Positions 17,850 to 26,560 are shown, counted from the first letter of the stretch. The stretch is 64,000 nt of DNA from Ilyomonas sp965277535 (GCA_965277535.1 OZ255825.1:2294001-2358000), one strand, 5' to 3'. The notes: generated by a model from the sequence alone, not told the origin. Numbers and translations are program-made.

Positions 17850-18257
17850 TTATACAATTAATCTTTTAAAACCATTTTTCATCAGGGGTACATGAAAGTT
17901 AATGATATAACCGATTCATTTGCCAGTGAGTTTGAGATAGCTCAACAGTTGTGCCTCCCAAACGGGGTGATTGCTTTCCTGTGCTTTCAATTCAATAATC
18001 AATAAATCATCTACTAAAATATCCAACCGCAAGCCATCGTCAACAAGTAAATTTTTGTAAAAGAGTGGAACCAGTTGCTGACGCAAAAACGGAATGTTTC
18101 TCTGCTTTAATTCATAACAAAAGCATTTTTCATAAACACTTTCCAGCAATCCCGGACCTAAGGATTTGTGCAATTTAAAAGCAATATCAACAACGATTCT
18201 TGCTAATTGATTTTCTTTTTCACTTAAAGGTAGAAACTCCGCATTGCTATCAGTCAT
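17850..18257 (-). pseudogene. GxxExxY family protein gene with in-frame nonsense codon
   Basis: The family has a PD-(D/E)XK-like fold and unknown role. LHKSLGPGLLESVYEKCFCY contains the GxxExxY motif; DGLRLDILVDDLLIIELKA carries the D..E.K core. The reading frame stops at TGA (17916-17918) right after LLSYLKLTGK. However, the same frame continues for 21 more sense codons as IGYIINFHVPLMKNGFKRLI.. and ends at TAA (17850-17852). Family members usually read LKLTG(K)R.GFLINF, so the TGA most simply replaces an Arg codon (CGA). The product is therefore a 113-residue truncated protein or the gene is dead. It sits between the two metH halves and is bracketed by inverted repeats, and looks like a recent insert. 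Confidence 0.8.
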
Positions 18258-18296
18258 AAGTGTTGCTATATCTCGAAAATTAGCGTTATGCCAATT

Positions 18297-18315
18297 CGCT
18301 ACACACTGTGTAGCG
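18297..18315. promoter_or_regulatory. Perfect palindrome upstream of the GxxExxY gene
   Basis: CGCTACACACTGTGTAGCG: two 9-base arms with one central base, about 40 bases before the GxxExxY start. It could be an operator or a hairpin of the inserted segment. Confidence 0.5.
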
Positions 18316-18336
18316 TTTTATAATTTACAAAATAAA

Positions 18337-18375
18337 CTCTGTGTTTCTCTGTGTCGTAAGTGTCTCTGTGGTTCC
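18337..18375 (-). repeat. CACAGAG-type repeat, right copy
   Basis: Reverse orientation relative to 17810-17843 (reads CTCTGTG...CTCTGTGGTT on the plus strand). It directly abuts the stop codon of the metH N-terminal gene, so the GxxExxY unit is bracketed by inverted copies. Confidence 0.7.
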
Positions 18376-18376
18376 A

Positions 18377-19426
18377 TCACACCAATTCCTCTTCCACCAC
18401 TGGCAGTTTACGGGGAACAACGTTTTTCACGCTGTCTGCAATGTGTTGAATATGATCCGGCGTGGTGCCACAGCAACCGCCCACAATGTTTACAAAACCT
18501 TCCTTCGCCCAATCTTCAATGAAGTGTGCAGTTTCGTGTGGTTGCTCGTCATATTCGCCCATGGCATTCGGCAAGCCGGCATTGGGATAGGCCGAAGTGT
18601 AACAAGCCGCAATCCCGCTCAGTTCTTCAATGTGACTGCGCATGTCCTGTGCGCCTAAAGCGCAATTTAAACCGACACTTAATGGTTTAGCGTGCATTAC
18701 CGATACATAAAAAGCTTCGAGTGTTTGACCGCTTAATGTTCTGCCACTGGCATCAGTAATAGTGCCGCTAATCATAACGGGAAGCGACTCTTTTTTCACA
18801 TCACGAAAATACTTTTTGATAGCATAAATAGCGGCTTTTGCATTGAGTGTATCGAAGATGGTTTCTACCAGCAACAAATCTACACCGCCCTCTACCAAAC
18901 CTTTGATTTGTTCATAATACGCATTGACTACTTCGTCAAACGTAACAGCCCGATAACCGGGGTTATTAACATCGGGAGAAAGGGAAAGTGTTTTATTGGT
19001 TGGGCCAATAGCGCCGGCAACATATTTAGTTGACAGATGAGAGTTGGCGGATGACAGATTGAACTCTTCAATTGCTTGCCTGGCGCAGGTTGCAGCCGCC
19101 ATGTTCAGTTCGTAAGCCAGCGATTGCATGTCATAATCAGCTTGTGCAATGGATGTGCTGGAGAAGGTGTTGGTTTCAAGTATATCAGCGCCGGCAGTTA
19201 AGTATTCTTTATGAATGGCTTTGATGATTTGCGGTTGCGTAAGACAGAGTAAATCGTTATTGCCTTTTACATCGGAATGCCAGGCCGCAAAACGTTCACC
19301 ACGATAATCTTTTTCTTCCAGTTTATACCGCTGAATCATGGTTCCCATCGCGCCATCAATTACTAAAATGCGTTGCTCTAAATCTTCCCTGATGTTGCCT
19401 TTTGTTTTTGCTAAAATATCACTCAT
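18377..19426 (-). CDS. metH: Methionine synthase, homocysteine-binding N-terminal part
   Basis: Zinc-dependent homocysteine methyltransferase domain, 349 residues. VIDGAMGTMIQRYKLEEKDY is the standard MetH start; the zinc cysteines lie in VGLNCALGA and in NIVGGCCGTTPDHI. The protein ends shortly after that domain (VVEEELV), where E. coli MetH would continue into the pterin domain. It must work with the 15115-17799 product. Upstream at 19612-19619 a TATCTTTG box on the minus strand could be a -7 element, but no matching -33 is seen. Confidence 0.93.
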   Translation of the reverse strand: MSDILAKTKGNIREDLEQRILVIDGAMGTMIQRYKLEEKDYRGERFAAWHSDVKGNNDLLCLTQPQIIKAIHKEYLTAGADILETNTFSSTSIAQADYDMQSLAYELNMAAATCARQAIEEFNLSSANSHLSTKYVAGAIGPTNKTLSLSPDVNNPGYRAVTFDEVVNAYYEQIKGLVEGGVDLLLVETIFDTLNAKAAIYAIKKYFRDVKKESLPVMISGTITDASGRTLSGQTLEAFYVSVMHAKPLSVGLNCALGAQDMRSHIEELSGIAACYTSAYPNAGLPNAMGEYDEQPHETAHFIEDWAKEGFVNIVGGCCGTTPDHIQHIADSVKNVVPRKLPVVEEELV

Positions 19427-19458
19427 ACTTCTTCATTTTACACATGAAAAAATACAAA

Positions 19459-19498
19459 GACTCCGTGCAACTCTGTGCCTTCGTGCCTTTGTGGTTCA
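19459..19498 (-). repeat. CACAGAG-type repeat, third copy
   Basis: Plus strand reads GACTCCGTGCAACTCTGTGC then CTTCGTGCCTTTGTGGTT; same family and orientation as 18337-18375, here upstream of the metH N-terminal gene. Confidence 0.6.
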
Positions 19499-19625
19499 AA
19501 ATAAAAACTGAGTAAAAACAAAAAGAAAAACGATAGAGAAGGAGTTTCTTATTGTTTATTAGTTCAGCTTTTTTATGCAGGTGGAACAATAAACAAATCT
19601 GCCTGCGGATGCAAAGATAAAGAGT

Positions 19626-20246
19626 TTACCGATTGGAAATATAACTGCCTACAGGCAAGCGGTTGGTTAAACTGCGGGCAAGTGTGAGTTCATCGGCGTA
19701 TTCCAATTCGCCGCCAAAGGCAATACCGCGGGCAATGGTGGTTACTTTGCAAGGCAGTTGCTGTATTTTTTTCTGAATATAATAAATGGTGGTATCGCCT
19801 TGTATGTTTGGATTTAAGGCAAAAACAAGTTCTTCCGTTTCTTCTTCGCCAACACGATTGGTTAACGATTCAATATTTAACTGATCAGGACCAATGCCAT
19901 CCAGCGGAGAAATAACGCCGCCCAACACATGATAGGTTCCACTGAATTGTTGCGTGCTTTCAATAGCAATTACATCGCGGACGGTTTCGACTACACATAT
20001 TAAATGCTGGTTGCGTAATGGGTTGGCACAAATGGCGCAAACTTCGCCATCGCTTACATTGCTACAACGTTTGCAAAATTTAATTTCGGTACGCATTTTA
20101 ATGATGGTTTCACCAAAATGAGCCACTTCGGGTTCGTCTTGTTTAAGTAAATGAAGCACCAAACGAAGGGCGGTTTTTTTACCAATGCCGGGCAATTTTG
20201 CAAACTCGTTTACGGCGTTTTCGAGTAAATTAGAAGCCAATTGCAT
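19626..20246 (-). CDS. recR: Recombination mediator RecR
   Basis: RecFOR pathway protein that loads RecA on gapped DNA. 206 residues. Helix-hairpin-helix (FAKLPGIGKKTALRLVLHLL), a four-cysteine zinc site (CKRCSNVSDGEVCAICANP), then the Toprim domain (CVVETVRDVIAIE, YHVLGGVISPLDGIGP). The ATG at 20246 is used; the open frame from TTG 20255 would place the start inside the -7 promoter box. Confidence 0.95.
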   Translation of the reverse strand: MQLASNLLENAVNEFAKLPGIGKKTALRLVLHLLKQDEPEVAHFGETIIKMRTEIKFCKRCSNVSDGEVCAICANPLRNQHLICVVETVRDVIAIESTQQFSGTYHVLGGVISPLDGIGPDQLNIESLTNRVGEEETEELVFALNPNIQGDTTIYYIQKKIQQLPCKVTTIARGIAFGGELEYADELTLARSLTNRLPVGSYISNR

Positions 20247-20252
20247 AGCTAA

Positions 20253-20284
20253 CAAAGATACAAATTAAGAGAGGTTTTTACAAG
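20253..20284 (-). promoter_or_regulatory. Probable recR promoter (Bacteroidota type)
   Basis: Minus strand: CTTG (20281-20284), 20-base spacer, TATCTTTG (20253-20260), compared with TTTG / TAnnTTTG. The start codon follows only 6 bases later, so the mRNA leader would be almost absent. Confidence 0.45.
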
Positions 20285-20340
20285 GGAATAGAGCATGGAT
20301 AAAACGGCTTTGGCACGGATTAACAAAGTGTTTTTTTACC

Positions 20341-20376
20341 TCATCCCTTACCCTTCTCCACAGGTGGAGAAGGGTA
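20341..20376. repeat. Palindromic repeat, family shared with aroC insert
   Basis: ACCCTTCTCCAC / GTGGAGAAGGGT hairpin (12-bp arms, 2-base loop) preceded by TCATCCCTT. The same sequence, including the lead-in, is found inside aroC at 45626-45667. Confidence 0.75.
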
Positions 20377-20461
20377 ATAAAAAAATGAAGAACACCAAAG
20401 AATGCTAAGAAGCATAAGAATTTTTATGGTAAAAACAAACGTTTTTTCTTGACTCTTACAC

Positions 20462-22477
20462 TTAATATTTTACAAGTTCTTCTATCGCTTCTTCCAATCT
20501 CGATTTTGCCAAAAATTTCTTCTCCAGCTCTATGTTAAAAGGTATTGGTGTATCAAGGCTTGCACAGCGCATTACAGGCGCATCCAGCATCAAAAAGCAA
20601 TGTTCATTTATCCAGGCAGATAGCTCGCCGCCAATGCCGCCGGTGAGTATGTCTTCATGCAAAATCAACACTTTGCCGGTGCGTTGCACGCTGGCTTTGA
20701 TGGCATCATAATCTAACGGTAATAAGGTTCGTAAATCTAAAATATCAAATGAAATATCGTTTTGTTTTTGTGCATATTCTAAAGCCCAATGCACGCCCAT
20801 TCCGTATGTGATAATACTCACGTCTTTTCCTGTTTGCACCACTCTTGCCTTGCCAATTTCAGTTTCATAATATTCATCCGGTACCTTGCCGGAAATACTA
20901 CGATACAGCACTTTGTGCTCAAAAAACAGAACGGGATTGGGATCGTTAACAGCAGCAATAAGCAAACCTTTGGCATCCATCGGCGAAGACGGATACACCA
21001 CTTTTAAACCCGGCGTATGCACAAACCAAGCTTCATTGCTTTGGCTATGAAACGGACCTGCACCCACGCCTGCGCCGGTTGGCATTCTGATGACAACATC
21101 AGCATTTTGTCCCCAGCGATAATGTATCTTGGCAAGGTTGTTTACAATCTGGTTAAAACCAACTGTTACAAAATCGGCAAACTGCATTTCCATCATGCTT
21201 TTAAAGCCTTCCAAACTTAAGCCCAGTGTGGCTCCTACAATGGCACTTTCGCATATTGGAGTGTTGCGAACGCGGGCTTTTCCAAACGCTTGTACAAAGC
21301 CTTCGGTAATTTTAAATGCACCTCCGTATTCAGCAATATCCTGGCCCATCAACACTAAATTTTTATGTTGCTGCATACTTTGGTACAAGCCATCTTTTAT
21401 CGCATCTATAAATCGTTTGTCGGATGAAGGCTGGTTTGTTTTTACCGAAAAAATATCGTTGATAACCGGCACTGTCGGACGACGATAATTAAGAGCCGAA
21501 ACAGCATATACATCATTAATTTCTTCGTCCGAATCGGGCAGAATCGGAAACATATTATTGGACAGAACCAATTCTTCTTCGATGTATTTTTTGATGTCTT
21601 TTTTTATATCTCCTGCTTCCTCATGTCTGATAATACCTTCGTTTAGCAAGAAAATTTCATAATTGATGACCGGGTCTTTTTTCTTCCATTCCTCAAACAA
21701 ATGTGGCGGCACATACTTCGTTCCACTGGCTTCTTCATGTCCGCGCATCCGGAAGGTATCGCATTCAAGTAAGCAAGGCTTTCCTTCAGCAACACACTGC
21801 GTTCGTGTGCGGCTTACCGTTTCTATCACTTCTAAAATATTATTCCCGTCAATGCGAACGCCGCTCATGCCATAGCCTTTGGCTCTGTCAACCAAATGTT
21901 CGCAGGCGTATTGCTCATTCGCGGGCGTACTTAATCCATAACCATTGTTTTCAATTAAAAAAATAACGGGCAGCTTCCACACCGCAGCCACGTTCAGGGC
22001 TTCATGAAAATCGCCTTCGCTGGTTCCTCCTTCGCCGGTAAAAGCAAGCGACACTTTGTTTTCGTTCTTTAATTGGTAAGCCAGCGAAACACCATCGGCA
22101 ATGGCGAGTTGCGGACCTAAGTGCGAAATCATTCCGCAGATATAATGTTCTTTGCTCCCAAAATGAAAGCTTCGTTCTCTGCCTTTGCTATAGCCTTCTT
22201 TATTGCCCTGCCACTGCATGAACAGTTTGTGTAACGGTATGTTGCGTGTAGTGAAAACACCTAAGTTGCGGTGCAGAGGCATGATCCATTCATCAGCCTG
22301 CATAGCATACGTGCTGCCCACAGCAATGGCTTCCTGGCCAATGCCGCTAAACCATTTGCTGATTTTGCCCTGCCGGAGAAGAACCAACATCTTCTCCTCT
22401 ATCATTCGTGGCAGCAATAGCTTTTTATAAATGCTGATCAATTGTTCGTTGGTGAAGCCTCTTCTATTAAATTGCAT
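20462..22477 (-). CDS. Fused alpha/beta E1 component of a 2-oxoacid dehydrogenase complex
   Basis: Thiamine diphosphate-dependent decarboxylase that feeds a lipoyl E2. 671 residues in one chain. The alpha half (about 1-320) has the TPP motif FTGEGGTSEGDFHEALN...ENNGYGL; the beta half (about 340-671) has GQDIAEYGGAFKITEGF, PICESAIVGATLGLSLEG and the C-terminal LTGGIGGELSAWI. The sequence is nearer branched-chain 2-oxoacid dehydrogenase than E. coli-type pyruvate dehydrogenase, but substrate cannot be settled by eye. No E2 or E3 gene is adjacent. Confidence 0.88.
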   Translation of the reverse strand: MQFNRRGFTNEQLISIYKKLLLPRMIEEKMLVLLRQGKISKWFSGIGQEAIAVGSTYAMQADEWIMPLHRNLGVFTTRNIPLHKLFMQWQGNKEGYSKGRERSFHFGSKEHYICGMISHLGPQLAIADGVSLAYQLKNENKVSLAFTGEGGTSEGDFHEALNVAAVWKLPVIFLIENNGYGLSTPANEQYACEHLVDRAKGYGMSGVRIDGNNILEVIETVSRTRTQCVAEGKPCLLECDTFRMRGHEEASGTKYVPPHLFEEWKKKDPVINYEIFLLNEGIIRHEEAGDIKKDIKKYIEEELVLSNNMFPILPDSDEEINDVYAVSALNYRRPTVPVINDIFSVKTNQPSSDKRFIDAIKDGLYQSMQQHKNLVLMGQDIAEYGGAFKITEGFVQAFGKARVRNTPICESAIVGATLGLSLEGFKSMMEMQFADFVTVGFNQIVNNLAKIHYRWGQNADVVIRMPTGAGVGAGPFHSQSNEAWFVHTPGLKVVYPSSPMDAKGLLIAAVNDPNPVLFFEHKVLYRSISGKVPDEYYETEIGKARVVQTGKDVSIITYGMGVHWALEYAQKQNDISFDILDLRTLLPLDYDAIKASVQRTGKVLILHEDILTGGIGGELSAWINEHCFLMLDAPVMRCASLDTPIPFNIELEKKFLAKSRLEEAIEELVKY

Positions 22478-22540
22478 GAAACCGTTTTGGCACTATGGCA
22501 AGAACGAAGATAGAAGAAAAGCTGCAAGTGTTTAGCTGCG

Positions 22541-22640
22541 AGCTATGAGTCTTGAGCCACGAGCTACAGGCGATTACCAATACGTTTGTTTTTGCACAAA
22601 AAATCCGGTGCTCGTAGCTTACAGCTCAAGGCTCATAGCT
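22541..22640. repeat. Inverted repeat with dispersed oligomer in its loop
   Basis: Left arm AGCTATGAGTCTTGAGC (22541-22557), right arm complementary at 22624-22640 (16 of 17). The loop holds TTTGTTTTTGCA (22585-22596). Related GAGCT(T/A)CGAG sequences recur at 28228-28256. Confidence 0.6.
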
Positions 22641-22642
22641 TC

Positions 22643-23347
22643 CTAAAAAATATCTTCCAGCTCCTGCAAGTGGTGAATGGTATAAGTAGGCTGGATGTAA
22701 TCGTCTATGTCAATGCAAAGATGGTTGACAAACACAGTATCAAGCCCAACATTCATGGCACCGGCAATGTCGGCATCGAGGTTATCGCCTATCATAATGC
22801 ACTCTTTGGAAGTAGCGTTGCATCGTTGCATGGCAAACTCAAAAATTTCTTTATTTGGCTTTAAGCTATTGCTGTTTTCCGAGGTAATTATTTCGGTAAA
22901 AAACGGAGTAAGGTTGCTGCTGGCGAGCTTGCTATGTTGCACCGTATCAAAACCATTGGTGATGAGGTGCATACCATAATTTTTGTTTTGTAAATAAGTA
23001 AGAATTTCGATGGTATAAGGAAAGAGATTTTGTTTAAAAGGCAGTATTTCCAAAAATCCCGCTGCCATTTGTTTTGCCAGTGCTTCATCGGCAATTTTAA
23101 AGTCTAATAATGCCAGCCACATGCGCTTCCAACGCAGCTCTTCCTGTTTAATGAAACCCTTGGTATATCTGTCCCACAGCTTGTTGTTGTGATAACTGTA
23201 TTGGTTAAAAAAAGAATCAAAATTGTACACGCCTCTTTGTTCCAGATGATGCGCGAGGTGCAAATCGTACAATGTTTCTTTTGCATTCGATTCAAAATCC
23301 CAGAGAGTATGATCGAGGTCGAAAAACAGGTGCCGGTATGGTTTCAT
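22643..23347 (-). CDS. YjjG-type noncanonical pyrimidine nucleotidase (HAD)
   Basis: HAD phosphatase, 234 residues. Catalytic DxD-type motif FFDLDHTLWDF at the N-terminus, motif II ITNGFD, motif IV MIGDNLDADIAGAMNVG. The DHTLWDFE start and length match YjjG proteins, which remove phosphate from damaged or noncanonical nucleoside monophosphates. Substrate inferred from family. Confidence 0.85.
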   Translation of the reverse strand: MKPYRHLFFDLDHTLWDFESNAKETLYDLHLAHHLEQRGVYNFDSFFNQYSYHNNKLWDRYTKGFIKQEELRWKRMWLALLDFKIADEALAKQMAAGFLEILPFKQNLFPYTIEILTYLQNKNYGMHLITNGFDTVQHSKLASSNLTPFFTEIITSENSNSLKPNKEIFEFAMQRCNATSKECIMIGDNLDADIAGAMNVGLDTVFVNHLCIDIDDYIQPTYTIHHLQELEDIF

Positions 23348-23360
23348 AAAAGAAAGGGGT

Positions 23361-23394
23361 CAAATGTAAAACGGATGATTTGATGTTGTTCAAA
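23361..23394 (-). promoter_or_regulatory. Possible promoter of the HAD gene
   Basis: Minus strand TTTG (23391-23394), 22-base spacer, TACATTTG (23361-23368), matching TTTG / TAnnTTTG with a slightly long spacer, 13 bases before the start codon. Confidence 0.45.
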
Positions 23395-23672
23395 TTTTTC
23401 GTTTCTCTACAGATGCAGGTTGTCTTTTCCACTACTCCTTTAGTCAACGCACAGGAAGCCATAAAAAAGAGATGTTCCGAAGAAACAAGAAACTGATCAA
23501 GCATGTGAGTCCGCTTGATGATTTGTGGAAGTTTGAAAAAGAACGGTAATAATTGTCATTGACGAACCGCAACTATACAAAAAGGAAAAGGGAAGTGTAT
23601 TGGTTATCAATAACAATGAATTCATTTGGGGAAGTGAATGGTTCGTATCATATTTGTGTTGTAGGCCATAAT
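23395..23672. other. Intergenic region before the TlpA-like gene
   Basis: About 280 bases with no recognised gene. A 25-codon open frame (23472-23549, MFRRNKKLIKHVSPLDDLW..) has gene-like composition but no family that I know; it may be a remnant. The open frame that extends the TlpA-like gene upstream to 23553 is not preceded by a signal peptide and is rejected. Confidence 0.4.
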
Positions 23673-24788
23673 ATGCAGACACATAAACTTATACTACTAT
23701 TTTTTCTGGCGACAATTTTTGTAATTAATGCTTTTGGACAACCAGAACAAGAAAGATTTATTGTGAACGTTACATTGACAGGGTTCAAAGACAGCACTAA
23801 ATTTTATCTTGTAAACATTGATTCTACACGAGATATGGATTCGGCTCTTCTATTGAATGATAAGTTGGTTTTTGAAGGACAAGTAACTAATCCAAATGTT
23901 TTTAGATTAAGTCCAGAGACAAAAGATGTTTATTGTAATTTTTGGATAGAAAATAAGGTTATAACCATTACAGGAACTAAAGACAGCTTTTCCCTGCTGA
24001 AAATATCAGGTTCACCTTTGAATGACGTAAACCGTTTAGTTGAAAGTAAACATTTCCAATTGGACAAGCAAAGAGATAGTCTTGTTCAAAAAGCATTCAG
24101 TCAAAGTGATGAAAAAGCAGCAAATGCAATTTGGAAAAAGATTTCAGTTGTTGACTCAGAAGTTCAGCACATACGACTTCAAACGATTGCAACAGTTCAA
24201 CCTTCTTTGGTTACTATGCAAGAGCTATATTTCTTACGCAATGATCTTACTCAAGATAGCTTGAAAATGCTATTTAATAGATTTCCACCTTCTTTAAAAA
24301 GGACAAAATATGGAGAAGTAATAACCGAATATCTTGCAACGAACGACATTAAAAAGGGAAATCATTACATAAATATTTTTGGAAGGAACTTAGCAAATAA
24401 ACAAGTGCATTTATCTGACTTTAACGGTAAAATCATTCTTTTGGATTTCTGGGCTTCATGGTGCGGGCCGTGCAGACCTGGCAATCATGACTTGATTGAA
24501 CTTTTTAGCAAGTATAGACAAAGTGGATTTGAAATAGTTAGTTTCTCACTTGATACAAATCCGGAAGATTGGAAAAAAGCATCAGAAAAGGACAGTATTA
24601 CCTGGACTAATATTTCTGATTTAAATGGATATTATAGTAAGCAAGCCGCATCATATAAAATAAGAGCTATTCCAAAATCTTTCTTGATTGATAGAAATGG
24701 AATAATTACAGAAATATTTACCGGTTATGATTCTGAAAATGGAAAGAAAAATCTTGACAAGAAAATTGCTGAACTTTTAAAACAGTAA
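23673..24788 (+). CDS. Exported TlpA-like thiol-disulfide protein with DUF4369-like N-terminus
   Basis: 371 residues from the ATG at 23673, which begins a signal peptide (MQTHKLILLFFLATIFVINA). An N-terminal beta domain (about 25-120, FKDSTKFYLVNIDSTRDMDS) resembles DUF4369. Then a helical linker, and a C-terminal thioredoxin domain with ILLDFWASWCGPCRPGNHD, active site WCGPC. Probably a periplasmic reductase of the TlpA/ResA type; the substrate is unknown. More AT-rich than its neighbours, and followed directly by the structured element at 24791, which fits acquisition as a module. Confidence 0.85.
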   Translation: MQTHKLILLFFLATIFVINAFGQPEQERFIVNVTLTGFKDSTKFYLVNIDSTRDMDSALLLNDKLVFEGQVTNPNVFRLSPETKDVYCNFWIENKVITITGTKDSFSLLKISGSPLNDVNRLVESKHFQLDKQRDSLVQKAFSQSDEKAANAIWKKISVVDSEVQHIRLQTIATVQPSLVTMQELYFLRNDLTQDSLKMLFNRFPPSLKRTKYGEVITEYLATNDIKKGNHYINIFGRNLANKQVHLSDFNGKIILLDFWASWCGPCRPGNHDLIELFSKYRQSGFEIVSFSLDTNPEDWKKASEKDSITWTNISDLNGYYSKQAASYKIRAIPKSFLIDRNGIITEIFTGYDSENGKKNLDKKIAELLKQ

Positions 24789-24790
24789 CG

Positions 24791-24985
24791 GCTTATAACA
24801 TGCGGCTTGGTGTTATGGCGGCTGGACGTTGTTAGCTTTGGAAGCAGTTCGCTATTATGATGCTTCAGTCCCGGCTTGACTGAATGCTATTGAGCAGTAG
24901 AATCTGTTTTGTACTTTAGTTCTTTATTCGGCTTCAGTCGTCGGCTCACGGAATACCGCCACAACGCCAAGCCGTTCAACGTTAG
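24791..24985. repeat. Structured palindromic element A
   Basis: Arms CGGCTTGGTGTTATGGCGG (24803-24821) and its near-complement at 24956-24974 (17 of 19 pair), about 134 bases apart, flanked by GGACGTTGTTAGC (24824-24836) and CAACGTTAGCTGTCATT. It lies between the TlpA-like gene and the AraC gene. No coding potential. Confidence 0.7.
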
Positions 24986-25030
24986 CTGTCATTGTAGCGT
25001 TGCATCCTACAAACACGAACAGACAACAAT

Positions 25031-25480
25031 ATGGCAAAAGAAGCATATCCAAAAGTTTATTTATACAGGCGAATTGTTCAAGCCAAAGTTTTCATTGACA
25101 TTAACTATGCCGACGACATAGACCTTAACAGTATATCGGATGAAGCGTATTTTTCAAAGTTTCATTTTATCCGGCTTTTTAAACAAATCTACGGTAAGAC
25201 ACCTCATCAATATTTAATATCGGTTAGGCTTGACAAAGCAAAACAACTTTTAACCAAAGGTTTGACAGTTACTGAAGTTTGTGTTTCTGTTGGCTTTGAA
25301 AGTTTGAGTTCCTTTAGCAGCTTGTTTAAAAATATAATTGGCGTTACGCCAACTATATTCTTATCAAATCAGGTACTTAGGCAAACAGAAATAGCAATAA
25401 ACCCACTAAAGTTTATTCCAGGTTGTATGGCAGCTAAAAATGGTTGGTTGGAAAAAAGCAATTTTCAAGAAACAAAATAA
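25031..25480 (+). CDS. AraC-type helix-turn-helix regulator without sensor domain
   Basis: 149 residues that are little more than the AraC DNA-binding domain: two HTH motifs (INYADDIDLNSISDEAYFSK...FHFIRLFKQIYGKTPHQYL and LTVTEVCVSVGFESLSSFSS...FKNIIGVTPTIFL). No cupin or other ligand domain. First gene of a compact trio with the VOC and DUF1569 genes, which it may regulate. Confidence 0.85.
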   Translation: MAKEAYPKVYLYRRIVQAKVFIDINYADDIDLNSISDEAYFSKFHFIRLFKQIYGKTPHQYLISVRLDKAKQLLTKGLTVTEVCVSVGFESLSSFSSLFKNIIGVTPTIFLSNQVLRQTEIAINPLKFIPGCMAAKNGWLEKSNFQETK

Positions 25481-25521
25481 GAATGGGTTGTGGATATTTG
25501 TTCCTTACAAAATAAGTAAGA

Positions 25522-25935
25522 ATGATAACAAAACTAACGCATACCTGTGTGTATGTACTCAATCAGGATGAAGCCTACGACTTCTACGTTAACAAACTCG
25601 GTTTTAAAGTTATTATGGATGTGCCCATGGGACCGGGTGCACGCTGGCTTACAGTTTCACCAAAAGAACAGGAAGGCATTGAAATAAATCTTTTTCCTGT
25701 GATGGAAGGTATGGTGTTCAATGCCGATACAGTAAAAACGATGACTGAACTGATTCGGAAAGGGACGTTTGGTGCAGCAGTTTTTGAATGCAACGACATT
25801 TATGCCACATATGAAGAACTTAAAAGCAAAGGCGTAGTATTTAAAAAACCGCCAACAAAAGAATTCTATGGCATAGAAGCATTGTTTCAGGATAATTCGG
25901 GCAATTGGTTTTCATTAGGGCAAAAAGATAAGTAA
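25522..25935 (+). CDS. VOC (glyoxalase/bleomycin resistance) family protein
   Basis: 137 residues with one vicinal-oxygen-chelate fold in two halves: LTHTCVYVLNQDEAYDFYVN with KLGFKVIMD, and FECNDIYATYEELKSKGVVF with GIEALFQDNSGNWFSLGQ. Members bind metal and act as lyases, dioxygenases or drug-binding proteins; the substrate is not readable. Lies 42 bases after the AraC gene and 4 before the DUF1569 gene. Confidence 0.88.
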   Translation: MITKLTHTCVYVLNQDEAYDFYVNKLGFKVIMDVPMGPGARWLTVSPKEQEGIEINLFPVMEGMVFNADTVKTMTELIRKGTFGAAVFECNDIYATYEELKSKGVVFKKPPTKEFYGIEALFQDNSGNWFSLGQKDK

Positions 25936-25938
25936 ACT

Positions 25939-26385
25939 ATGAAATCATCATTAGACAAATGGAGCAGAGATGAATTGATAGCAAGAATCGATTTACTTAA
26001 CGAAAACAGAACTTCCGAATGGGGCAAAATGAATGTATTTCAAATGATAAAGCATTGCATTTTATGGGAAGAAATGGTTTTTGGAAATAAGGCTTATAAA
26101 CGCGTTTTTATTGGACGCATTTTTGGCAAAATGGCTTTAAGAAGTGTACTAAAAGATGAAAAGCCTTTGAAACGAAATACTCCTACAGTACCGGAGTTTG
26201 TTATAAAAGAAACAAGCGGTGATATAAATAACGAGAAAATAAAATGGGTTGCAATAATAGAACAATACGAACATTTTAATCAGGGCAATTTTATTCATCC
26301 TTTTTTCGGAAAGATGACCAAAGAGCAAATTGGTTATATGGCTTACAAGCATACTGACCATCATTTGAGACAGTTGGGAGTATAG
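25939..26385 (+). CDS. DUF1569 / DinB-like protein
   Basis: 148 residues. MNVFQMIKHCILWEEMV and HPFFGKMTKEQIGYMAYKHT followed by DHHLRQLG place His residues as in the DinB-like four-helix metal-binding fold (DUF1569). Probably a small metalloenzyme. Last gene of the AraC-VOC-DUF1569 unit, followed by element B. Confidence 0.8.
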   Translation: MKSSLDKWSRDELIARIDLLNENRTSEWGKMNVFQMIKHCILWEEMVFGNKAYKRVFIGRIFGKMALRSVLKDEKPLKRNTPTVPEFVIKETSGDINNEKIKWVAIIEQYEHFNQGNFIHPFFGKMTKEQIGYMAYKHTDHHLRQLGV

Positions 26386-26400
26386 ACAAAAACAATGAAC

Positions 26401-26538
26401 CGCTAACAAGGTATTGCCAAAAGCGGGGCTGGCGTAGTACTAATGTGCAGACGGCAGCATTACAACATTTGTAATTCTATTCAACAGTATTGCTGAAACT
26501 CCCGCTTCGCCAATACCCAAACCGTTGTGCGATGTTTT
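26401..26538. repeat. Structured palindromic element B
   Basis: GCTAACAAGG at the left, arm GGTATTGCCAAAAGCGGG (26410-26427) pairing with CCCGCTTCGCCAATACC (26501-26517) with one bulge, then CGTTGTGCGATGTTTT (26523-26538). The last 16 bases return inverted at 27254-27269. Confidence 0.7.
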
Positions 26539-26560
26539 ATAAAATTGTATTTAATTACAT

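Noticed and set aside
15115..19426. metH as a frameshifted pseudogene
   Set aside because: Both parts are complete at domain borders with own starts and stops, and a split MetH is usual in the phylum.
24791..24985. Classical integron attC site
   Set aside because: Core sites RYYYAAC / GTTRRRY are not convincingly present and no integrase is seen; retained as an attC-like hypothesis only.
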